This document shows positions 6,436 through 12,682 of a stretch of DNA of 12,682 nt, one piece after another. The DNA comes from Candidatus Ancillula trichonymphae ImTpAt. GTDB lineage: Bacteria; Actinomycetota; Actinomycetes; Actinomycetales; Bifidobacteriaceae. The stretch lies in assembly GCA_000485475.1 (NCBI GenBank), contig AXYY01000130.1, positions 1-12,682 of the forward strand. Direction: 5' to 3'. A program made the position numbers and the translations under genes. The notes beneath the pieces were generated by a model that made no database searches, was not told where the DNA came from, and saw nothing but the letters and a program-made list of their open reading frames with translations. Numbering within the stretch: the stretch's first letter is position 1; each line of letters starts with the position of its first letter.

Positions 6436-8813
6436 TTAAACAAGTCCCCCATAGTAATCTGTACGCAGTGTTTTCGCACTAAGTTGTTCAAAAGACTTGA
6501 TTGTGTCCGTATTCGGATGTCCGTAGTTATTCTTGCCCACCATATAAACCACAATTGCGGGACTCAGCTGGTTGGTTGTTCAGCGGTTTCGACTGCATCT
6601 TCGAGCCATGATGATTCACCTTGACAACACATCAACACCCTCAATGTTCTGCGTGCGTAGTTGTCGCAGCGCGCCCGCATCTCCTCCGTTGGTCTCCAGA
6701 TCACACGCAGTAAAGTACGTCACGCCATTGACATCAAAAAGCATCGCAATTGAACTTTGTTCTCACGGTCGTCTTCTCCAGCAGTTTTTTTAGGGCTACT
6801 AGTAGACTTTTCTAGTGGTTTACTTTGGTTCACCAGCGATCCATCCGACTTGCATCATCGTAGACAGAAATGACCTGCCACTTGACACAGAGTAAGCACT
6901 CGAAGTGTCACACTCACCGCACAATCCGTTCAACGCATTCTGCTTGCTGGTGTTCTTCTGATTCAGAATTTTATTAACTTCCCACACTTCCTGCACTTCC
7001 CCTGCTCTGGTTGCTTGACCGGATCCAGAAGTGCAGTGGAAACAGTTCTACCCCCGAGTGCGTCTTCAAGATTACCAACATGGTCATTATGATAGTGCGA
7101 CAATACAACCATGTCGATTTTGCTAATGCCCAGCTTCTGCAGGCACCCGTTTGAGGACCAACATCAATTACAATTCCAGAGTGCGCGCCAGTTCGAACCA
7201 CCCCCATGTCGTCACCCTGACCAACATCGCACGCAGCAATCAGTCAGTTGTTCGGAATGGAACTGAACTAGCCGAGTCAAGTCTTGCCGTAGTAGATCCC
7301 GCCAGAAACTCCCACGATGCACGCAACTAGTGTCGCAGAAATTATCGGTGCCTGAGTATCTTGGACTTCAGTTTTGCAACCGCATGCAGATTTCTAGCGG
7401 AAAAACTCGTTACTTTTGCGAGGTGCCAGACCAGTTATCTTCGAGTACAGAAACCTGTACAATCCAGGCGCGAGAAAAACAGCAAGACCAGCAAAACGAA
7501 GAGTAGAATGCCCAGAGTTCTAGGAATCCACGGCAACTTCGCGAGCGGTAGACTAGATGTAAGAGCCGCAGTTTTAGCAATTACCGCAGCAAAACCAGCT
7601 GCAGACTTGGTTGGCAACTAGTAGTGAAATGATGGCAAAAGTGGTGCAAGAATGCATGCGCTGAGCGATAAAATCGTCACTGGAGATGCAAATGGAGTAG
7701 CAATTATGTTCGCAAAAACCGCATATAGTGAGACGTATGAGTTCATGACTAGAGTAGAATTGGTGAACAGCCGATTTGTGCAACCAAGGGGACTGTGAGA
7801 ACTGTTGCCGCAGTTTCTCCGATGTATTTTTACCCAAAAACTTGGTGCATGGTCTTGTACCTCTATAATTATGGCGGCTGACGCAACTGAAAAGAGTGCA
7901 AAACTATAAGAAACACTAAGCCACGGATCAAAGAGCAACCAGCATATAACGACAAATGAGAGTGCGGAGAGTGATTGAGTTTTCTGCCCAAAAAGGTGCC
8001 CAGCAATCCAATAATCACCATGAATGATGCGCGTTTCGATGCGCGTTTCACAGACTCACCAGACTGAACGAGCGAGATCATCAGGACAACTGCAACTAAC
8101 TGACAAGTGCGTTGAACTTGCGCTTGCGGCAAATTAGGACTAGTAGAGCGCCGACAGTAGATATGACAATCATGAAGTGCGTTCCGGAAATTGAGGTCAA
8201 GTGCGAGAGTCCGGCGGTGTTTGCACTACTGCGCAGATCCGAGTCAATGTACCTGAGGTCGCCAACACTCATCCCGAGAACGAATCCTGCCACCTGCTTG
8301 ATAACGTTGCGGAAACTGCTTCGAACAGAGTTGAAAAACTTGTTCAAAATGCTCGGCTCTTCAACTAGTTCGACATTTGTAACTTGAATACTGCCAGCAT
8401 TTTTACGGTAGAATTCATCGGACTTGTATTTGCCACTCAACTTGTATTTTGCGCCGTATTCCAACGAGCAACTTTCATCACCAGTTGTCTCAACGCCTAG
8501 GAAAAAGTGGGGCTCAAAACTCTCAGCCTGATAAGTACATCTGGTTTTCCTGAAACTACTACTCAATTTAGGTACGCTCTGGATTTTCACAACAACTTGA
8601 CTTGGTAAACTGCTTGGAAATAGTGCAGCTTTTTGAAAATTCATACTCAGAAACCCCACAACAACAAGCACAAAACACATGATGAATTGCGAAACAACTG
8701 CCCCAGAAAATCGCTTGCACAAAATCACAACTAGTAGTAGTCCAAACAGGACCAGCAAAATTACATAGGCAGTCATTTTCTCTGCGCTGAAGAAAATCAG
8801 CAAGAAAGTCCAT
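6436..8813 (-). pseudogene. comEC: ComEC/Rec2 DNA-uptake channel, heavily degraded
   Basis: ComEC forms the inner-membrane channel for single-stranded DNA in natural transformation. All three parts are recognisable in order on the minus strand but in many frames. (1) From about 8803 to 8100: an N-terminal membrane segment and soluble domain, then GFVLGMSVGDLRYIDSDLRS and AGLSHLTSISGTHFMIV of the Competence domain. (2) About 8090-7440: membrane pieces such as FMVIIGLLGTFLG, LLFDPWLSVSYSFALFSVAS, SLYAVFANIIATPFASPVTI and LGILLFVLLVLLFF. (3) About 7245-6436: the metallo-beta-lactamase-like domain with CDVGQGDDMGVVRTG, VLSHYHNDHVGN (HxHxDH intact), VTYFTACDLE, KVNHHGSK, GKNNYGHPN and RTDYYGG. Frame changes lie near 8100, 7985, 7620, 7135, 6970 and 6600, with further stops at 7210-7440. 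The gene is certainly dead. The start is unclear (ATG at 8813 in another frame, TTG at 8803 or ATG at 8776). Confidence 0.92.
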
Positions 8814-8852
8814 AAATTAGCGGCTAGTAGAAATCTTTAATCATACTTTTGA

Positions 8853-9409
8853 CTACTTGACGCATATTTTATCTTTAATTTTGTTATACATCGCATCGCC
8901 AATACCTTTGACCTCTTTTAGCTCCTCAATTGACTTGAAGTTGCCATTTTGTTCACGATACTCAATGATGCGCTTGGCAATTGCTGGTCCAACTCCTGAA
9001 AGCGTGGTCAAGTCACTCTACAGTTGCAATATTTATGTTCACGACATGATTGGCGTCAATTGCACTTGCTGATGCGGCACTTTCCGGACAAGTTGTTACA
9101 GGATTTGCGGATGTACCAGCCGTTGTAGTTGATGCACCCGCGTTGTATGCAAAGTAGACTCTCCTAATGCAGCAACTAGTACAAATGCAAAACAATACCT
9201 GCAATCAAACTGCGGCGATCAATTTCGAAGCGTATTTTCTTGTCCGCATCCAATTCTTCATCGATATCAGAAAACGCTTCGAAATTTTGACTAGCACCTG
9301 CATGTCCTTGTGCCCCGAGCGCCACTTCTCGAAGCATATCGTGAACTGCGGGGTGCGCATCTGGAATATCCCATTCCTCAATGGTTTTGTCCAACTCTTC
9401 ATCTTTCAT
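8853..9409 (-). pseudogene. comEA: ComEA DNA-binding competence protein, frameshifted
   Basis: ComEA is the membrane-anchored helix-hairpin-helix protein that binds incoming double-stranded DNA and hands it to ComEC. The ATG at 9409 gives MKDEELDKTIEEWDIPD, a long acidic cytoplasmic N-terminus, and IDRRSLIAGIVL entering the membrane anchor. A shift near 9190 moves to the frame encoding the external linker (AGASTTTAGTSANPV) and VVNINIATVE. A single extra T near 9015 separates this from DLTTLSGVGPAIAKRI, YREQNGNFKSIEELKEVKGI and NKIKDKICVK, the C-terminal helix-hairpin-helix pair, ending at 8853. Removing the T restores ATVEDLTTLSGVG. It lies 40 bp upstream of comEC in the usual comEA-comEC order. 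Confidence 0.9.
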
Positions 9410-9416
9410 GCTGAAA

Positions 9417-9425
9417 AGTATAACA
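9417..9425 (-). promoter_or_regulatory. Extended -10 of the former comEA gene
   Basis: TGT followed by TATACT (9422-9417) ends 7 nt before the comEA ATG, the same geometry as ruvB. It implies that comEA and comEC were expressed from a leaderless message before decay. No -35 is apparent. Confidence 0.5.
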
Positions 9426-9461
9426 GCAGAAAAGTGCACGAGCAGTTTCAACACTAGAAAA

Positions 9462-9501
9462 TGTTAATAACTAGACAAAATCGATATGAGTTGTTAATAA
9501 C
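9462..9501. repeat. Direct repeat TGTTAATAAC, two copies 30 bp apart
   Basis: TGTTAATAAC occurs at 9462-9471 and 9492-9501, in the gap between the end of hom (9507) and comEA (9409). The pair lies exactly where the missing C-terminal part of Hom would have been encoded. It may be a deletion scar, a regulatory pair or chance. Confidence 0.4.
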
Positions 9502-9506
9502 ACAAC

Positions 9507-10538
9507 TTAAACAGCTGCAATTTCAACAATATCAGCCAAAACAGCACTCGCAGTCGACGTGTCCCCCGCTCCAAGTCCGGAAAATATCAACTTTCCACTA
9601 TACTCGCTGACAATTTCAACAGCGTTCATCGACCCTTGTAGTTCGCCAAATGCACTGTTTTCGGGCACCAAACGCGGCTCGACTAGTAGTTCTATATTAT
9701 CACTTGAATCACTACAACTAGTCCGAACGGCACTAGCAATCAACTTGTATACTTGTCCGCGCGTCTTCGCAGCGATGATCATGCCCTGAGTAATGCCAGT
9801 AATGCCAGTGCGTTTAACAGATGCCGCCTTTAAATCGCGCCCGAAAGCCAACGAAGCTAGTATCGAAATCTTGGCCGCTGCATCTTCGCCCTCAACATCA
9901 GCAGTTGGATCCGCCTCAGCAAAGCCCAACTCCTGCGCCTGTTTCAACGCGTCCGCATAATCCGCACCATCGTGTGTCATCTTGTCTAGTATAAAATTGG
10001 TCGTACCATTCAGCACACCAGTAATTGATACAACTTTATCACCCATCAGCGAACTACGCACCGCACGCACAACAGGAACCGCACCTCCAACCGCAGCTTC
10101 GTAGCGCAACTGCACGCCATTTTGAACTGCGAGTTGCCGAAGCTCGTTGCCGTATTCTCCAAGAACCGCCTTATTTGCAGTAACAACATGTATTCCGCGC
10201 GAGAGGGCGTCCTTGATGAACTCATACGCAGGATGCACGCCGCCAATCAGTTCAACAACTATGTCCGGATTAGTGGCGTAAATATCCTCAAAATTGCTTG
10301 TAACAGTGGCACTTCTAAGACCAGCATATTCAGGACTAGTATCGATCAGGTCGCGGATTTCTGTATCTGCGAGACCAGCGATCGCCGTAACCTCCAGGTT
10401 CGCAATCATATCAGAAATCAAACTCTTGGAGTTTGGATCATGAGCAAGCGACGTGCGGCGACTCGCACCATCAACACTAATAATTTTGCCCACCGCAGAA
10501 CCAATGGTCCCAAAACCTACAAGAGCAACCTTCTCCAT
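9507..10538 (-). CDS. hom: Homoserine dehydrogenase lacking the ACT domain
   Basis: Hom reduces aspartate semialdehyde to homoserine with NAD(P)H, the branch point to threonine, isoleucine and methionine. With the ATG at 10538 the protein has 343 residues. It carries the dinucleotide motif GFGTIG (8-13), VTANKA (119-124), EAAVGGAVPVVRAV (147-160), NGTTNFIL (177-184) and DPTADVEGEDAAAK (210-223, with the catalytic Asp219/Lys223 pair). The last is GLGAGDTSTASAVLADIVEI (321-340), and it stops three residues later. Actinobacterial Hom is normally about 430-445 residues, with a C-terminal ACT domain for threonine feedback. Here it is absent, and only 97 bp separate the stop from comEA. A longer frame from 10556 is open, but it would include the -10 box, so the internal ATG is preferred. 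The gene is intact although flanked on both sides by pseudogenes. Confidence 0.94.
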   Translation of the reverse strand: MEKVALVGFGTIGSAVGKIISVDGASRRTSLAHDPNSKSLISDMIANLEVTAIAGLADTEIRDLIDTSPEYAGLRSATVTSNFEDIYATNPDIVVELIGGVHPAYEFIKDALSRGIHVVTANKAVLGEYGNELRQLAVQNGVQLRYEAAVGGAVPVVRAVRSSLMGDKVVSITGVLNGTTNFILDKMTHDGADYADALKQAQELGFAEADPTADVEGEDAAAKISILASLAFGRDLKAASVKRTGITGITQGMIIAAKTRGQVYKLIASAVRTSCSDSSDNIELLVEPRLVPENSAFGELQGSMNAVEIVSEYSGKLIFSGLGAGDTSTASAVLADIVEIAAV

Positions 10539-10544
10539 GTTCAC

Positions 10545-10550
10545 ATTATA
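10545..10550 (-). promoter_or_regulatory. -10 box of hom
   Basis: TATAAT (10550-10545) in the context GGTGTATAATG lies 6 nt before the ATG at 10538. Transcription starting about 7 nt downstream of the box would begin at the A of the start codon. No convincing -35 is seen. Confidence 0.7.
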
Positions 10551-10580
10551 CACCATAAAAATTACCTCAACTAGAGACCT

Positions 10581-11598
10581 CTACATCAACGACCAATATA
10601 CGAACTGATTGTCTGTTGCAAGCGCCTGAATTTCTTTCTCACACGACCACTCTTTCAACGGTTCAAGGAGTTTGGCGACTTTCTGGGCGGTTTCATTTTC
10701 AGGATGACTCTTCGCGAACTCTTTGGTTATGTCCAGAGTAGTTACCCAGTTCTTCTTAACAACTTCAGATTTACTGCGAGTTTCCTTAACTTCTTCCGCA
10801 GCTTTTCAACATCTTTTTAGAAATCAGCAGATTGTTGCACGTCCGTGAAAACTGCGGCCGCAAGATCTCTTCCAGCTTGCACATCTGTTAGCCAGTGCAC
10901 ATTACACACCAGACGGGACTCGCCATATTGACGCGCACGCTCCATGATTTTACTTACATCAGCAGGATCAACTTTGCTCAAAGCCAGCTTCCAGAGTCAT
11001 CCAGCAGTAGTAATAACCAGAAGGATACGCACCATTTTTGCTCAACGACTCCTGTGTATGCGGACTGCACACATCTTTGTAATCAGTCTTCGCAAACGGA
11101 CGTGGAGCATGTACTTCTTCGCAATTTCAGAAACCTTACCGCCATCAATGTCAACCTTGGTGAGTAGTTTTACGAGTGTTGGGTGTGTTCTTTTCGCTGA
11201 TATTGATACCAAATTTGACAATCGAACCGCGCGCACGCATCCGGCTCCTCACGGCCCTGTGTCTTTTTGGTCACATCATTTGCATCTGCCGTAGTCTGAA
11301 TCCAGCGACTCGAGCTCCTCGAGCTGCTTCATCTTCTGAACAACTGTAAGGTCCAACTCCTTCACCGCGGATCCATCTGTTGGTGCGGCATTCAGAAGTT
11401 TAGAAGTTTAACTGAACTGAGTCGATTATCTGGCTGTCCGTCAAACATCCCACACTCGTATCATTGCTGGTTGTAGGTTTTGTCGGACTCACTCTTGGCA
11501 TTAGTTTGACAACTAGTTGTAAGCGGTAAAATATCAGTCCAAGAACAAGCGTAAGCATCCCCCAAACGAGAGAACCAACTGCCCTCTTATCGCAACAT
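10581..11598 (-). pseudogene. Class A nonspecific acid phosphatase (PAP2 superfamily), degraded
   Basis: These proteins are exported phosphomonoesterases of the PhoN/PhoC type. In minus-strand order the remains are GGAGGGGG then an ATG at 11598 and a hydrophobic anchor (GSLVWGMLTLVLGLIFYRL). After a frame change come VKELDLTVVQKM, then ISEKNTPNTRK, VDIDGGKVSEIAKKYM, RPFAKTDYKDVCSPHTQESL, NGAYPSG, and finally SKIMERARQYGESRLVCNVHW, of which GESRLVCNVHW and DVQAGRDLAAAVF match the family signature. Several shifts and stops are present. At the first active-site motif PSGHTT the histidine codon is destroyed by a base change plus an inserted T, and TGG after it has become TGA. A stop follows QQSADF. 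A last open piece of about 73 codons (10802-10581; EEVKETRSKSE to FVYWSLM) is probably the C-terminal extension. The family call is firm; the gene is dead. Confidence 0.85.
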
Positions 11599-11639
11599 CG
11601 CGTCCCCCTCCATTTCTCCATCAAATCAGTCACAAGTTG

Positions 11640-11668
11640 ATTATAACACAGTTGAATGAAGATGTCAA
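11640..11668 (-). promoter_or_regulatory. Consensus promoter of the acid phosphatase remnant
   Basis: TTGACA (11668-11663), 17 bp, TATAAT (11645-11640), with TGT directly before the -10, is a second perfect consensus promoter. It points at the phosphatase pseudogene, so transcription probably outlived the gene. Confidence 0.82.
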
Positions 11669-11708
11669 GTATTCTATAACTACATTTCAGAAAAATCGTA
11701 ACGGCGAC

Positions 11709-11737
11709 TTGACATTCCAACTTTTCTGTGATACAAC
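11709..11737 (+). promoter_or_regulatory. Divergent promoter of the secreted-protein remnant
   Basis: TTGACA (11709-11714) is followed by 17 bp and TACAAC (11732-11737), preceded by TGA, which makes an extended -10. It stands back to back with the phosphatase promoter, the two -35 boxes being 40 bp apart. A leader of about 30 nt precedes the ATG at 11774; only a weak GAAAG-type ribosome-binding site is visible. Confidence 0.6.
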
Positions 11738-11773
11738 ACTCAGGTAATCGTCAATTAAGCGAAAGAAATTTTT

Positions 11774-12311
11774 ATGAAGACAGTTAAGAATATATTCATT
11801 AGTGCACTAGCCGCACTGCTAGTTGTAAGGGTTTACAACTGTGGATCCGCGTAGCGCATATGCGTTCAAACACTCCGTTCGTACATATGGAACAAGATAT
11901 TGGATGCTGGTAAGACCACTGATCATTTTTGGACAGAGAATAATGGTAAAGGAACAAAAACAAGGGTTCATATTAAAGTGAAAAATACTGGTAATAATTA
12001 TGTTACCTTTAACGTTAAGGAAGAAGATGTAAAAGGATATGTCGATAACTGAATTTGGAATAGGTCGGACATCGAGTATGGTGGGGGCCGGCTGGTGTGA
12101 TGGGGAAACTGGCTATTTCATTGGTTCTGGTAACTGTAACGTCCATGCTGGGTTGTATATCATATGTCCGAACGAAACAAGAGAATTTGATGTTTTAACT
12201 AAGGAAACTCAAGGGGCACTTAAAGATCACGTTCGGGGTATTTATCTGGATTCTTTTTATAAATCAAAATCAGAAGGAACCACTTTATACGTCGAATTTA
12301 CGAAAAGTTGA
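11774..12311 (+). pseudogene. Unknown secreted protein of about 175 residues, frameshifted
   Basis: Joined pieces give one exported protein. The ATG at 11774 encodes MKTVKNIFISALAALLVV. After one extra A near 11828 the frame continues GFTTVDPRSAYA, which ends like a signal peptidase I site (AYA). A shift near 11887 leads to WNKILDAGKTTDHFWTENN and VHIKVKNTGNNYVTFNVKEE. A further shift near 12050 leads to the longest open piece, 12039-12311, with AGWCDGETGYFIGSGNC, VHAGLYIICPNE and GIYLDSFYKSKSEGTTLYV, ending FTKS. The mature part is polar, probably beta-rich, with three cysteines. I do not recognise the family. Lesions at three points favour a pseudogene. Alternatively 12039-12311 could be a separate small gene, but its AGG would be too close to the ATG. 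A strong terminator follows. Confidence 0.6.
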
Positions 12312-12341
12312 CTAAAATCGCCTAAGCGACTTAAATAAAGT

Positions 12342-12376
12342 AAAAATCCCGGTCATTTTCATGACCGAGATTTTTT
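12342..12376 (+). terminator. Intrinsic terminator after the secreted-protein remnant
   Basis: The stem CGGTCAT (12350-12356) pairs perfectly with ATGACCG (12361-12367) around a TTTC loop, extended by an A-rich/T-rich outer stem and followed by TTTTTT (12371-12376). The flanking A-run and T-run make it likely to work in both directions. Confidence 0.9.
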
Positions 12377-12395
12377 GTTGAAGGAGTTTGCTGTA

Positions 12396-12482
12396 TTTTG
12401 CGCACAACGGAGTTTCTACAAAACACTACCTTATTGTGCAGGCGCGCGGGTGAATTGGGGTGCGCAAACGCGTTTTTGCGCA
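12396..12482. repeat. TTTGCGCA repeat cluster with perfect inverted repeat
   Basis: TTTTGCGCA occurs at 12396-12404 and again at 12474-12482. TGCGCAAA at 12461-12468 is its inverse and forms an 8-bp perfect inverted repeat with 12475-12482 around a 6-nt loop. No T-run follows, so a terminator is unlikely. The rest of 12377-12536 holds no gene or RNA that I can support. Confidence 0.5.
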
Positions 12483-12536
12483 ACAAAACGCCATTTTCAG
12501 CTTCTCCTAACTACACTTGTGGTTTATTTGAGGTTG

Positions 12537-12545
12537 TGGTATAAC
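12537..12545 (+). promoter_or_regulatory. Extended -10 promoter near the right edge
   Basis: TGG followed by TATAAC (12540-12545), with TTGTGG at 12517-12522 at 17-bp spacing, ends 7 nt before an ATG at 12553. This is the same layout as the ruvB start. Confidence 0.5.
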
Positions 12546-12552
12546 AGTTATC

Positions 12553-12682
12553 ATGAAATTATTCATAAAGAGGGCACCCCTCCCCTCCCGCTTTCCAGTT
12601 TAAAGTCAAGAAAACGCACTTTCAGCAAGTCTTCAGATGTTATGCGCGTAATAAAAGTCTAGCATTATTTGCAAGTGTCGCA
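12553..12682 (+). other. Possible start of a gene running off the window, perhaps frameshifted
   Basis: From the ATG at 12553 only 16 codons are open (MKLFIKRAPLPSRFPV, stop at 12601). In the next frame the sequence continues openly from 12569 to the edge, with FKVKKTHFQQVF and a basic stretch leading into a hydrophobic one (RNKSLALFASVA), as at the N-terminus of a membrane protein. This could be the beginning of a frameshifted membrane-protein gene or chance. Confidence 0.3.

Noticed and set aside
7574..8132. Three overlapping minus-strand frames that could be small membrane proteins.
   Set aside because: In order they reproduce the ComEC membrane domain in shifted frames.
10539..10556. Longer hom start at 10556 (MVYNVN prefix).
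   Set aside because: The prefix consists of the GGTGTATAAT promoter itself and the homologous N-terminus begins at MEKVALVGFG.
7240..12060. In-frame TGA at places where tryptophan is expected (comEC, phosphatase, secreted protein), suggesting UGA recoding.
   Set aside because: Intact genes here end with TGA (mraZ, rsmH, ruvB, the 53-aa ORF) and use TGG for Trp. G-to-A decay of TGG in pseudogenes explains the cases.
5534..12311. Frameshifts as pure sequencing error or programmed frameshifting.
   Set aside because: More than 6 kb of core genes have no lesion, while accessory genes carry several each plus substitutions to stops and a lost active-site residue. No slippery-site pattern recurs. 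Raw reads would still be the final check.
12375..12662. Open frame of 95 codons on the plus strand.
   Set aside because: It begins inside the terminator T-run, has no ribosome-binding site and crosses the repeat cluster and the promoter-like site.

Overview
The window looks like a piece of an actinobacterial chromosome, probably from the Bifidobacteriaceae or a close relative. The basis is the character of the mraZ-rsmH-ftsL-ftsI cluster and of RuvB, and an actinobacterial-type ComEA/ComEC pair. Base composition is moderate (estimated in the low-to-mid 40s % GC), well below most free-living bifidobacteria. Nearly half of the window consists of recognisable genes broken by several small indels and stop codons, next to core genes without a single lesion. 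This suggests a lineage in genome reduction, such as a host-restricted or intracellular symbiont. The genus cannot be fixed from the sequence alone.

Layout: (1) Positions 1-2752, minus strand: the start of the division and cell wall (dcw) cluster, read right to left as mraZ, rsmH, an FtsL-like gene and ftsI (cut by the window edge). All overlap by 4 to 23 nt. A perfect TTGACA-17-TATAAT promoter sits upstream, overlapped by three 10-bp-spaced MraZ-type boxes. (2) Positions 3034-4202, plus strand: ruvB followed by a coupled 53-aa unknown ORF. (3) Positions 4217-5485, minus strand: hemW, convergent with ruvB. (4) Positions 5534-9409, minus strand: three decayed genes, namely an OmpR-type response regulator, comEC and comEA. 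(5) Positions 9507-10538, minus strand: an intact homoserine dehydrogenase that lacks the usual C-terminal ACT domain. (6) Positions 10581-11598, minus strand: a decayed class A acid phosphatase, divergent from (7) a decayed secreted protein at 11774-12311, plus strand, followed by a clear terminator. (8) Positions 12377-12682: a non-coding stretch with a TTTGCGCA repeat cluster and a promoter-like site before the window ends.

The surviving genes serve division and wall synthesis, Holliday-junction processing, haem trafficking and the threonine/methionine branch of amino-acid synthesis. The lost ones serve DNA uptake, sensing, phosphate scavenging and secretion. A recurrent regulatory feature is a TATAAT-like -10 box only 6 to 10 nt before the start codon (ruvB, hemW, hom, former comEA, and the site at 12553), which implies leaderless mRNAs. 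No tRNA, rRNA, CRISPR or insertion sequence was seen. I found no clearly new multi-gene system. The best leads are the ACT-less Hom, the cysteine-rich HemW tail, the second MraZ-like box pair facing ruvB, and the unknown small proteins.
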